From assembly GCA_021797955.1 (NCBI GenBank), contig JAJZYV010000005.1, forward strand, positions 1 to 23,837: a DNA stretch of 23,837 nucleotides, read 5' to 3'. Shown here piece after piece: positions 1 through 7,387 of this stretch. Source of the DNA: Thermoplasmata archaeon. GTDB lineage: Archaea > Thermoplasmatota > Thermoplasmata > Thermoplasmatales > Thermoplasmataceae. A program made the position numbers and the translations under genes. Under the pieces are notes generated by a model. The model was given only the letters and a program-made list of their open reading frames with translations. It searched no databases and had not been told where the DNA came from. The stretch's first letter is position 1. Each line of letters starts with the position of its first letter.

Positions 1-1
1 T

Positions 2-85
2 TCCGATCTTGGAAACACAGCAATGCTGGCAGCAAAACTAATTCAAGACTTTATTGGAAGTAAGGAATCAAGTATTAAATTTTAA
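2..85 (+). CDS. C-terminal end of an unidentified protein (partial)
   Basis: An open frame enters from the left edge and ends at a TAA at 83-85. The 27 visible residues read SDLGNTAMLAAKLIQDF and then a short polar tail. The alternation of small and hydrophobic residues looks like the last helix of a globular enzyme. I do not recognise the family and give no function. The next gene is convergent and its stop lies at 82-84, so the two stop codons overlap. Confidence 0.5.
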   Translation, partial: SDLGNTAMLAAKLIQDFIGSKESSIKF

Positions 86-624
86 AGACGCTGTGTTCCT
101 TGATGGAAATAGTTGTAAACGTGTGGTCTTGTGAGATAGTATATAAATATTATACCGAGAATGGTTCCAATTGGTATTTCAAAGAGCGAAAGGACTGAAA
201 AAACCAGAACTACTATTCTTGCCCAGTTTTTTCCTGTCAGCAGTGCAGCGGAGCCAAAGAGGAATAGCAATCCTATTACTGCAAAAACTATCGTGAACAA
301 TGGGAAAATAATCCCGAGTAAAATCCCAGCAATAATGTCCAAAATTCCTCCCATCATTCCTAAAATTGCGAGTATCAAGACTCCAGTTGGCCTTTCGTTG
401 AGTGCGGGTGTGGGTGAAAAGATTGAACTTCCACAAATTGGACATACAGTATTTTGAAATTCAGTTTGCTGATTGCAATTCCTGCAATATTTCATCCTTC
501 CAGTATTTGCATCTTGAGATGCAGTAGCTGAATAGTTCATTGATGCATTGAACTGGTATCCGCACTGTTGACAGTATTCGTCTGCATCAGGACTGGCGGC
601 TGAGCAATTTGGACAAATCTTCAT
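82..624 (-). CDS. Double zinc-ribbon membrane protein
   Basis: A protein of 180 residues. The N-terminus carries two zinc-ribbon-like cysteine sets: CPNC with CQQCG in residues 4-22, and CRNC with CPICG at about 47-65. A hydrophobic block from about residue 80 to 170 holds three to four membrane segments, with a short polar C-terminus. The layout matches the loose archaeal group of zinc-ribbon-domain membrane proteins, whose function is generally unknown. The ribbons would sit in the cytoplasm or bind a partner. The ATG at 624 lies about 26 nt downstream of a TATA-like element at 645-653, which suggests a leaderless message. No partner gene is evident; the upstream neighbour is ribosomal protein L10e on the same strand with a separate promoter. 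Confidence 0.75.
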   Translation of the reverse strand: MKICPNCSAASPDADEYCQQCGYQFNASMNYSATASQDANTGRMKYCRNCNQQTEFQNTVCPICGSSIFSPTPALNERPTGVLILAILGMMGGILDIIAGILLGIIFPLFTIVFAVIGLLFLFGSAALLTGKNWARIVVLVFSVLSLFEIPIGTILGIIFIYYLTRPHVYNYFHQGTQRL

Positions 625-644
625 TGATTCAAAATATTGTAATT

Positions 645-653
645 GATAATAAA
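645..653 (-). promoter_or_regulatory. TATA box for the zinc-ribbon membrane protein
   Basis: On the minus strand the element reads TTTATTATC. Its centre is about 25 nt upstream of the ATG at 624, so transcription should begin at or next to the start codon. Confidence 0.45.
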
Positions 654-763
654 TTTGTCTGGATAATGTAGGAATTCTTAAAAGACTGAATAACTCCTAG
701 GATGGCTATTTCCAAGCAGAAATTGTAATTTGAGTGATTGGAGAATTTATTATGATAAATGAA

Positions 764-1294
764 TTAAATTCCTATTTTTCCTGCGATGTCTTTTCCCTTT
801 GTGATCTCAATCCTGCAAGGAGTTGGGAGTTTAATTGATGCTTTGTGAAGTGCTTCTTTCATTTGTTTAGCTCCTTCTGGATTGGTTCTTGCTACCATGA
901 TTATATCTTTGGCCCTCACTCTGGCTGCAGTGCCAACTGGCTTTCCAAAGGCTCCTCTCATTCCACTTGAAATTCTATCAGCCCCTGCGCCTGTTGCCAT
1001 TTTGTGCTCCCTTATTACCTGATGAGGATATGGCCTAATCTGGAAGTAATAATTATCCAGTCCAAGTGATTCACTAACCTTTCTATTGATTGAAATCCTT
1101 GCCGCCTCCAGTGCGCTATGCCTTATCTGGCAGCTTTCTTCTGCTATCATCTGGAATTCTACTTGAAAGTCTTTCTTTTGATTTCCATGTGTGAATGTAG
1201 TTATCTTTGGGTATGGAACTCCGCCCATGAACTCTCTTCGCGTGTAAGCTGGACCTGAAATCTTTGTGTACATTCTAGCTGGTTTTGTTACCAT
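764..1294 (-). CDS. rpl10e: Large-subunit ribosomal protein L10e (uL16 family)
   Basis: A protein of 176 residues, full length for archaeal L10e, the counterpart of bacterial L16. It binds 23S rRNA near the peptidyl-transferase centre and the tRNA elbow. Recognisable family segments are the start MVTKPARMYTKI, the basic stretch IRPYPHQVIREHK and the glycine/arginine-rich segment ADRISSGMRGAFGKPVGTAA (residues about 105-124). The ATG at 1294 is preceded by an AGGTGG Shine-Dalgarno (1301-1306) and a TATA box at 1320-1329. It is a single-gene unit here, with a convincing own promoter. Identification is secure from sequence. Confidence 0.96.
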   Translation of the reverse strand: MVTKPARMYTKISGPAYTRREFMGGVPYPKITTFTHGNQKKDFQVEFQMIAEESCQIRHSALEAARISINRKVSESLGLDNYYFQIRPYPHQVIREHKMATGAGADRISSGMRGAFGKPVGTAARVRAKDIIMVARTNPEGAKQMKEALHKASIKLPTPCRIEITKGKDIAGKIGI

Positions 1295-1300
1295 TACTAT

Positions 1301-1329
1301 CCACCTGAGAATACAAATACATATAAAAA
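1301..1329 (-). promoter_or_regulatory. rpl10e promoter and ribosome-binding site
   Basis: The minus strand shows a TATA box TTTTTATATG (1320-1329) followed by AGGTGG (1301-1306), six nucleotides before the ATG. Predicted transcription would start close to the Shine-Dalgarno, giving a very short leader. Confidence 0.5.
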
Positions 1330-1405
1330 TTGATTGAATAACTATTAGATTAAAAGACCTGGTATTTTACTATAGGATGACAACATATTATAAATTGAAG
1401 ATTAT

Positions 1406-1412
1406 GAGGTGA
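1406..1412 (+). promoter_or_regulatory. Strong Shine-Dalgarno before the MFS-like gene; favours the second ATG
   Basis: The sequence GAGGTGA lies only one base before the first ATG (1414) but four bases before a second, in-frame ATG (1417). Spacing favours 1417 as the real start. A TATA-like TTTACTATA at about 1367-1375 would start transcription near 1398 and keep the site in the leader. Confidence 0.5.
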
Positions 1413-1413
1413 G

Positions 1414-2532
1414 ATGATGTGGAAAAAATACAGCGTAGAAAGCGTCAGGATTCTGGCTCTCTCTGCAGTCTTGTTTTCCATGGCATGGTTTTGGCTCAGT
1501 TTCACATTTCCCCTAGTTTTAGTATCATTAAAATTCAACTATTTCGAAATTGGATCCATAGGAACACTAACATCCTTTCCGTTCATCATATTTTCATTTC
1601 TTTTCATAAATTCAAAGAAAAAGCACCTTAATTTCGCACTGAAGATTCCATATTTGGTAATTGCTTCTGCTACAGTAATTCTTTTGCTGGGATATGAAAA
1701 CTCGGATCTCTATATATTGATTATTGGAATCACCAGCATATTCCAAAGTATGTGGTGGATTTCAACCGAAATTGAGACGGGGCTACTAGGTGTAGAGGGT
1801 CTTGCAGAGAAATATTCTGCTGCGTGGGGAATTCCATCTGGTATCTTTCCAATAATTGCTGGCTACGTTATTGAGGTGACCGGATTCAGAGGAATTTATA
1901 TTCTCGTCCTTGTTGTTTCGTTACTTGGGTTGGTGATACAACCAATAGACACCAGGGAGAGAATTGTAAAAAGAGTCAATCGCCTAACTCCTTCCCTTAT
2001 TTTACCTATGACTTTTTCCGGAATAGATTTGGGATTTGTAACGTTTGTACTTGTTCCGTTTATCAGGGTTCAAGACTATTCCTATTTTAGTATAGGAGTT
2101 TATTCAGGAATTTTCTCCATATTTTTTTCCCTGGGATCCCTGCTTGGAAATGTTATAACGATTAAAAATCAGCAGTTATTTTCCTTTTATTCATCCCTTA
2201 TGGCAGCGTCCCCCCTATTACTTTTATTAGGAATTAATATGCTTACCCTTTCAGTATCCCTCTCCTTGGGTGGTTTTGGTGCAAGTCTTGGGTTTTCCAA
2301 GGTTCTGGGTTATATAAATAGAACAGACAGTCCAAGAATAGGGGTGTTCTATTATGAGACACTCTTTTCAATTGGGTACATAACTGGTACTCTAATTGGA
2401 GGGTTTCTTTCTTTAGCAGTTTCGTTTGAAACCACTCTGGTGCTTTTCGTACCGTCCTTATTTTTTTCACTTTATTCATTAAATAAGTCTTTTTCAAAAC
2501 CCGAACTTTTTGTTCCTTCCGACTTTAAATGA
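1414..2532 (+). CDS. MFS-like multi-pass membrane transporter
   Basis: A protein of 372 residues, hydrophobic throughout, with about 11-12 predicted membrane segments and short basic loops such as NSKKKH (about residues 66-71) and RERIVKRVNR (about 182-191) in the central loop between two halves. Length and two-halves layout fit the Major Facilitator Superfamily. The substrate cannot be told from sequence, and no cargo-specific gene is adjacent. Two ATG codons stand in tandem at 1414 and 1417; the Shine-Dalgarno spacing favours the second. The 3' end overlaps the convergent gene at 2494-3609 by 39 bp, so the C-terminus (ending SDFK) and the neighbour's C-terminus are encoded on opposite strands of the same DNA. 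Confidence 0.75.
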   Translation: MMWKKYSVESVRILALSAVLFSMAWFWLSFTFPLVLVSLKFNYFEIGSIGTLTSFPFIIFSFLFINSKKKHLNFALKIPYLVIASATVILLLGYENSDLYILIIGITSIFQSMWWISTEIETGLLGVEGLAEKYSAAWGIPSGIFPIIAGYVIEVTGFRGIYILVLVVSLLGLVIQPIDTRERIVKRVNRLTPSLILPMTFSGIDLGFVTFVLVPFIRVQDYSYFSIGVYSGIFSIFFSLGSLLGNVITIKNQQLFSFYSSLMAASPLLLLLGINMLTLSVSLSLGGFGASLGFSKVLGYINRTDSPRIGVFYYETLFSIGYITGTLIGGFLSLAVSFETTLVLFVPSLFFSLYSLNKSFSKPELFVPSDFK

Positions 2533-3609
2533 CTGAAAACCTGTTTCTGTGCCTGTCCAGTTGCTCTTGCACTTCTTGCATTCCAGATAGCTTGATTTGA
2601 CATAAAATTCCACTGAATCACAGTTGGGACAAATTCCCCTTATGAACAATTGATCCGCAATTTCCCTGGAGTCTCTGAGCTGCTGGTTGTTATCCGTTTT
2701 TCCTTCCTGATGATTGCCCAAGTTCGAAACGCTTCCGCTTTGTTGACTGTCTTTTCCGTTAATAGCTGAGTGTTCTCCCTTTTTTTGTAGGCTCACATTC
2801 ACTGTAAGGCTTGAGATTAGCCCGATAAATGCAAAAATGATAATTAAAACAGAATAAAATGTTCCTGTAAAAGATACGAAATCGGTTGCTATGACATTGG
2901 AGCCGATTGTAATTATCACGAGAAAAATTGCTGAACCTATTCCATATCTCTGGGTAAATAGAACGAATATGATGAAAATAATAAAGAATTCTATGGCTTC
3001 TATAATCCCTGAGTTCGTGAAAATATAAAGTATTGCAGCGAAGATTGCGGCAGGTACGACTGAAGCAGAATAGGAGTTAAGAGAAAGACCCAATTTTCCG
3101 TGTAAAAAAGACTCAATGTAAGATTTCGTTTCACCACCGTTCCAAAGTGGAGTAAACACCATCGCTAAAATGAATAATAAAGCAGAGGTTACCACAGTCA
3201 CCTGTTCAAAGCTTGCTGCCATTGCATATATTCCAACCTTGGCGTTGAAATTTGCAGGAAGGGGATAGAACGAAGCAAATATACTCAAGACCAGAAACAC
3301 TGCCAGGAAAGCTATGGAAATCGGGATTCTCTTGTTTCTTTCCCGCAAGTGATTGACTTTTGAAAAATCACTAACATAAAACGTTGTAAATAAAATTGCT
3401 AAGATAATGAATGGTACAAACGATAATAGGAATGTAGTCCGGGAATTGACCACAAAATAAAGTAATTGAGTGATCCCGAATTTTGTGAAACGACCAGAAA
3501 GTGCTGACTGGTATTGTATATAGATTAGTATTGAAAAAACAGCTGTCAGAACACCAGTCACTAGAGCTATGATGAATTCAATCAGGCTGATCCATTTCTG
3601 CCAACTCAC
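2494..3609 (-). CDS. Polytopic membrane protein with C-terminal zinc ribbon
   Basis: A protein of 371 residues starting at a GTG (3609). About eight to nine hydrophobic segments fill residues 8-270. A polar, glutamine/serine/asparagine-rich linker (about 275-320) leads to a C-terminal zinc ribbon, ICPNCDSVEF then LECKKCKSNW (about residues 325-350), with two CxxC knuckles. The family is not one I recognise. The soluble ribbon on a flexible tether suggests a docking or nucleic-acid/protein-binding tail at the cytoplasmic face, which is inference. A TATA-like AGTTTTATTA (3631-3640) stands about 26 nt before the GTG, so the mRNA is probably leaderless. The gene overlaps the end of the convergent MFS-like gene. 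Confidence 0.7.
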   Translation of the reverse strand: MSWQKWISLIEFIIALVTGVLTAVFSILIYIQYQSALSGRFTKFGITQLLYFVVNSRTTFLLSFVPFIILAILFTTFYVSDFSKVNHLRERNKRIPISIAFLAVFLVLSIFASFYPLPANFNAKVGIYAMAASFEQVTVVTSALLFILAMVFTPLWNGGETKSYIESFLHGKLGLSLNSYSASVVPAAIFAAILYIFTNSGIIEAIEFFIIFIIFVLFTQRYGIGSAIFLVIITIGSNVIATDFVSFTGTFYSVLIIIFAFIGLISSLTVNVSLQKKGEHSAINGKDSQQSGSVSNLGNHQEGKTDNNQQLRDSREIADQLFIRGICPNCDSVEFYVKSSYLECKKCKSNWTGTETGFQSFKVGRNKKFGF

Positions 3610-3629
3610 ACTCGTATATTGAAAAATGA

Positions 3630-3640
3630 ATAATAAAACT
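3630..3640 (-). promoter_or_regulatory. TATA box for the gene at 2494-3609
   Basis: On the minus strand AGTTTTATTA is centred about 26 nt before the GTG at 3609. The spacing supports the GTG as the true, leaderless start. Confidence 0.45.
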
Positions 3641-3663
3641 ATTCAATTTTTGCCATTTTTAAC

Positions 3664-4377
3664 TTATTCTAGAGTTAAATTTACCCTTGTTCCAACCTTT
3701 CCCTTCACCAGATTTGTCTTGAGCTTAATCTTGCCCATTTCTGCTGTATTTTTTAGAACAGTGCCCATTTCTAACTGATCAGGTAATTCTGGTATTTTAA
3801 CAATCCAGAGTTCAGGGACTTCTGGTACCTTTCCCTTATTTTGCCTCACTAAATCTTCATCATTTAGGAAATCTTCTCTTGGCATTCTCTCTCGTGTTAA
3901 ATCCACTTTGTTTGAAATAATATTGTTTGTCTCCTCCTCTAATTTCCTTACAATTTCTTCTGAAATTTCCTTTATTTCCAGATCAATCCATGCATAGTCT
4001 TCGTATGTCTGATTAATCCTGTGAGTTGCACCATAATTCTTATATGCTAACCCTGCAAGTATTCTCAACGCCGTCCTGAATTTCATATGGTTTAGTCTGA
4101 TATTCCAGTCAACTGTTTGCTTTACTACCTTACCCCTTGAATCGATGGGATATGTATCATGTGAAATCAGGTGAATTCCATCGCCATCATCCCAAACATC
4201 TATGATTTCGAACTCCTTGTCATCTATAACTATTTTTCCCTTATCATTAGGTTGTCCAAAAGAAGTGGGGTAGAGAACGCTCCCATCAACAATTAGGTCC
4301 GTAAATTCATTAAAAATTACCTTACTTTCGAATTCTGTTCTATATGGATCATCAAAGTAGACGTGCTTTGTAGGCAT
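3664..4377 (-). CDS. AlaX-like alanyl-tRNA editing domain protein lacking its zinc site
   Basis: A protein of 237 residues with the two-domain layout of AlaX-M, the free-standing trans-editing hydrolases that deacylate Ser/Gly-tRNA(Ala). Residues 1-75 form the small N-terminal domain (FDDPYRTEFESKV; VLYPTSFGQPNDKG in place of the usual glycine-rich YPEGGGQPGDRG). Residues 97-220 form the editing domain, including FRTALRILAGLAYKNYG and KNTAEMGKIKLK. The catalytic HxxxH motif is RTALR here (R101, R105), and the CxxxH motif is EMGTV (E203, V207), so all four zinc ligands known for the family are replaced. The ORF is full length and undamaged, so this is not a decaying pseudogene. It is either a tRNA-binding protein without hydrolase activity or an enzyme with a new mechanism. 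The promoter is a leaderless TATA at 4399-4408. Confidence 0.8.
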   Translation of the reverse strand: MPTKHVYFDDPYRTEFESKVIFNEFTDLIVDGSVLYPTSFGQPNDKGKIVIDDKEFEIIDVWDDGDGIHLISHDTYPIDSRGKVVKQTVDWNIRLNHMKFRTALRILAGLAYKNYGATHRINQTYEDYAWIDLEIKEISEEIVRKLEEETNNIISNKVDLTRERMPREDFLNDEDLVRQNKGKVPEVPELWIVKIPELPDQLEMGTVLKNTAEMGKIKLKTNLVKGKVGTRVNLTLE

Positions 4378-4398
4378 TGATCCGTCAATTTGACATAC

Positions 4399-4408
4399 CT
4401 TATATTTT
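4399..4408 (-). promoter_or_regulatory. TATA box for the AlaX-like gene
   Basis: On the minus strand AAAATATAAG is centred about 26 nt before the ATG at 4377, the classic spacing for a leaderless archaeal message. This implies the gene is expressed. Confidence 0.5.
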
Positions 4409-4437
4409 TTCGTGTCAACTGTCCCATTATAAAGGAT

Positions 4438-4600
4438 ATGGATTTGCAGTTGGCTTCCATTAAGCCAGTGGGCATAGATTCATTGAGTCACAACAATTGG
4501 CGGGCCAGCTTTCCCTGTTAAAGTCAGAGTGCTTAACGCCTTCATCCCTTCTACTCACTCAGGAAATGCGTATGAACCCAATGTAACCTTTTATGAATAG
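4438..4600 (+). other. GC-richer gene-free patch, possibly a decayed coding remnant
   Basis: The 416-bp region 4378-4793 between two divergent genes contains no convincing intact gene. Within it, about 4438-4600 is visibly richer in G+C than its surroundings. It holds three short overlapping open frames: one from an ATG at 4438 that stops at 4519-4521, one reading PVKVRVLNAFIPSTHSGNAY, and one ending LLTQEMRMNPM. The last loosely recalls tails of TnpB-type transposases, but the similarity is too short to claim. It could equally be a structured RNA or plain intergenic DNA. Confidence 0.2.
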
Positions 4601-4712
4601 CAATTCTTGGCATAAATCTCTTCGGGAATGCGCCTTCTTATCAGATTGGGTAGATTATTCATTTCCTTATGATATTGAAGGTTTTTTCCATTCTGGAGAA
4701 CTGAATGTATCT

Positions 4713-4728
4713 CTATGTCAAGACATAG
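4713..4728. repeat. Perfect 7-bp-arm palindrome upstream of folC
   Basis: CTATGTC, two bases, GACATAG. It lies about 34 bp upstream of the folC TATA box, a position suited to an activator or upstream operator. It could also fold as a small hairpin if transcribed. No second copy was noticed in the window. Confidence 0.35.
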
Positions 4729-4761
4729 GAGTCTTACTGCTTCCCTTAAACTCCTAACAAT

Positions 4762-4771
4762 CTTATAAATA
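4762..4771 (+). promoter_or_regulatory. folC TATA box
   Basis: CTTATAAATA, centred about 27 nt before the TTG at 4794. The distance supports TTG as the start of a leaderless message. Confidence 0.55.
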
Positions 4772-4793
4772 CAACCATGCCCTTACCAATCGC

Positions 4794-6071
4794 TTGAGAG
4801 ACCAGAACCTTCAGTTTATTTATGACCTTAAAAGAGAGGGAATTAAGTACGATTTATCAGCAATGCTGGAATTTGACAGAGAATTTAAACACCCACATAA
4901 GAATTTTGAATCCATACATGTGACAGGATCAAACGGAAAGGGCTCTGTATCAAATATGGTATTCAATGTTCTCAGATTGAGAGAGAAAACTGGTCTTTAC
5001 ACAAGTCCTCATTTGATCAATTTCGCTGAAAGAATTTATCTTCAGGATCATCAAATTGAGCCTGAATCCATAGAAAAATATCTGGACCTATTCAGGGACT
5101 ACATTAAAAACAGGATAAAAATTAAAAGAAATCCAACCTTTTTTGAGGTGACAACTGAAATGGCATTTCAGTACTATAGTGAAATGAATGCAAAGTATTC
5201 TGCTATCGAGGTTGGGTTGGGAGGAAGATTGGATGCCACGAATATTATAACTCCAGCAGTTTCTATAATCACAAGGATCAATTATGAGCATACTGATAGA
5301 TTGGGAACAACTCTTCAGCAAATTGCGTGGGAAAAGGGTGGAATAATTAAACACAATGTTCCAGTTGTAATCGGGGAAACAAAGGATGAGCCGCTTAGAG
5401 AATTGAAAAGGATAGCTGAGAGACGAAATAGCAAACTATATGAGTCTAGCAAATACACTAAAATAGAGGGTTTAAAAATTGAAGAAACTGGATCTAAGGT
5501 TTGGCTACACACACCTACTGAGGAATACAAGCTCGAGATTCCATTAATAGGAGAATTTCAGGTTGAAAATGCTAGAACGGCAATAACAGCACTGGAAATT
5601 TTGAACGAAAACGTCAAGAGAAAGGAAATTGAAAGAGGTATCGCAAATTCCAGATGGCCAGGAAGAATAGAAGTTGTCAAGAGAAAGCCACTTGTGATTC
5701 TGGATTCAAGCCATAACCCTGCTGCTGCAGAAGCTCTTGCCAGAACAATTAAAAGGCTTTATGAGAAGAAGCCGCTGCTTGTTGTTGGGATGTTATTAGA
5801 TAAGGATCACTATGGCTATCTTCATAATATGGCATCATGCTCCGATTCGATTATCCTTACAACACCCGAAGAGGAGGAAAGAAAAACGGATCCGGAAGTG
5901 CTCGAGCCATTTGCAAGAAAGATTTTTAAAAGTGTTGAAGTGATAAAAGATCCTATAGAAGCTTACAATAATGCTATTTCTCGATCCGACTTTGTTCTTG
6001 TCTCAGGTTCTATGTATCTTGTGGGAGCAATATGTAAGATATTGAATCTAAAGATGACTCCACATAGATGA
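4794..6071 (+). CDS. folC: Dihydrofolate synthase / folylpolyglutamate synthase
   Basis: A protein of 425 residues of the Mur-ligase-like FolC family, which uses ATP to join glutamate to dihydropteroate or to the folate tail. Visible motifs are the P-loop VTGSNGKGS (residues 43-51), TSPHLINFAERI just after it (the folate-binding side), EVGLGGRLDATN (about 139-150), the segment from HTDRLGTTLQQIA to KGGIIK, and DSSHNPAA (about 304-311) of the C-terminal domain. The start is a TTG placed about 27 nt after a TATA box. No in-frame ATG occurs before residue 24, and starting there would remove conserved N-terminal sequence. The substrate in this archaeon could be a folate or a related pterin; the sequence does not decide. 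It is followed after 89 bp by orc1/cdc6 with its own TATA. Confidence 0.93.
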   Translation: MRDQNLQFIYDLKREGIKYDLSAMLEFDREFKHPHKNFESIHVTGSNGKGSVSNMVFNVLRLREKTGLYTSPHLINFAERIYLQDHQIEPESIEKYLDLFRDYIKNRIKIKRNPTFFEVTTEMAFQYYSEMNAKYSAIEVGLGGRLDATNIITPAVSIITRINYEHTDRLGTTLQQIAWEKGGIIKHNVPVVIGETKDEPLRELKRIAERRNSKLYESSKYTKIEGLKIEETGSKVWLHTPTEEYKLEIPLIGEFQVENARTAITALEILNENVKRKEIERGIANSRWPGRIEVVKRKPLVILDSSHNPAAAEALARTIKRLYEKKPLLVVGMLLDKDHYGYLHNMASCSDSIILTTPEEEERKTDPEVLEPFARKIFKSVEVIKDPIEAYNNAISRSDFVLVSGSMYLVGAICKILNLKMTPHR

Positions 6072-6119
6072 TTAAACAAGTTTGGATCAAATATGTTATC
6101 AAATCGTAATGAAAAAACA

Positions 6120-6128
6120 CTTTTATCC
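6120..6128 (+). promoter_or_regulatory. orc1/cdc6 TATA box
   Basis: CTTTTATCC, centred about 37 nt before the ATG at 6161, which predicts a leader of roughly 10 nt. No canonical origin-recognition box resembling the archaeal mini-ORB was seen in the 89-bp gap. Confidence 0.4.
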
Positions 6129-6160
6129 ATAGGTCAATTAGGATCGTTTACGGTGCTTAA

Positions 6161-7387
6161 ATGAACCCTTTTGACAAATACGAAACACGGGCAATTGCCC
6201 TTCTAGGCGATCTTTCTATACTATCTCCTAAGCATCAACCAGAGAGTTTTCCTCACAGGGAAAAGCAGATAGAATCTATCGTAGGATCACTGAGTGGCCT
6301 TATTAGAGGCTTTTCTATAAATAATATATTGGTCTATGGAAAAACTGGAACTGGGAAAACTTCTGTAACAAAATACATCACTGATATGCTGAAAGAAAAG
6401 GTTGGGGAGCGTGTCATTACCTGCTATATTAACTGCCAAACCTATGATTCACCATATTCGATATTAATTAATATTGCAAGATATGTACCAGGCGCAGATA
6501 ATATTCCGCCATCCGGATGGACTCTGGATAGAATATATGAGGAAGTTCTTAACAAACTTAAAGAAAAAAAGAGCTCAGTTATTTTAGTTCTTGACGAAAT
6601 CGACAAGCTTGTTGAAAAAAATGGAGGAGATTCCCTCTATGTTATCCTAAAACTGATTGATGAGGATTCTGGTGTTGGAGGCACTGTTATCGGAATAACA
6701 AACGATAGTTCATTCTATGATAAGCTTGACCCCAGAGTTAAAAGCAGGATGAGCAAGGAATCTGTAATGTTTCAACCTTACAATGCAGAAGAACTGAGGG
6801 ATATCTTAAACCCTAGGGTGAGACAGGTGCTGCCAACGGACTCATATGAAGATGGTGCAATAGGTTTATGTGCAGCCCTTGGCGCAAGAGAACATGGAGA
6901 TGCAAGAAAAGCAATAGATCTCATGAGGATAGCAATTGAAATGGCAATACGAGAGAATAGTCAGCTAATTACAAAAGAACATGTTTACAAAGCAAGAGAC
7001 ACTATGGAAATAGACGTGATTCGGGAGACTACCAAAACGCTACCCACACATGCTAAGATCGTTTTGATGTCCGTAATAGTAAGCGGGGAGAGACACCCGA
7101 ATTCTGCTACTACTGGTGAGATTTCAACCCTTTATGCAAACTTATGTAGAATAATTGGTCTCCCCCCACTGTCGACGAGGAGGGTTAGCGATTATATTTC
7201 TGAACTGGAAGACTTTGGCATGATAAGTACAACGGTCAAAAGCCTTGGACGGTATGGGCGAACGAGGTATATTAGAATCACAGGCAGGGAAGAAGATATT
7301 AAAAGATTTATACTGGAAGATCAGGAAATGGAAAAATTAAAGGAAGTAAAAGCTACAAAACAATTTAGGTTGGATGATAAAATTTAA
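6161..7387 (+). CDS. orc1/cdc6: Orc1/Cdc6 replication initiator
   Basis: A protein of 408 residues, the usual size for archaeal Orc1/Cdc6 AAA+ proteins that bind origin DNA and load MCM. Motifs in order are Walker A GKTGTGKT (residues 60-67), Walker B ILVLDEIDKL (141-150, D145 and E146), sensor I around N181 in GITNDSSF, the arginine-finger region LDPRVKSR (about 189-196), sensor II in HGDARKAIDLMR, and a C-terminal winged-helix domain from about residue 290 (STRRVSDYISELE). All catalytic residues of an active ATPase are present. The gene stops inside the last codon of the convergent UPF0173 gene. Many archaeal initiator genes sit beside the origin they recognise, but no origin repeats were evident in the flanks here. 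Confidence 0.95.
   Translation: MNPFDKYETRAIALLGDLSILSPKHQPESFPHREKQIESIVGSLSGLIRGFSINNILVYGKTGTGKTSVTKYITDMLKEKVGERVITCYINCQTYDSPYSILINIARYVPGADNIPPSGWTLDRIYEEVLNKLKEKKSSVILVLDEIDKLVEKNGGDSLYVILKLIDEDSGVGGTVIGITNDSSFYDKLDPRVKSRMSKESVMFQPYNAEELRDILNPRVRQVLPTDSYEDGAIGLCAALGAREHGDARKAIDLMRIAIEMAIRENSQLITKEHVYKARDTMEIDVIRETTKTLPTHAKIVLMSVIVSGERHPNSATTGEISTLYANLCRIIGLPPLSTRRVSDYISELEDFGMISTTVKSLGRYGRTRYIRITGREEDIKRFILEDQEMEKLKEVKATKQFRLDDKI

Noticed and set aside
6072..6160. Possible replication origin beside orc1/cdc6
   Set aside because: The gap is only 89 bp, with no clear mini-ORB or repeated inverted boxes; two TCAAAT words are too weak to count.
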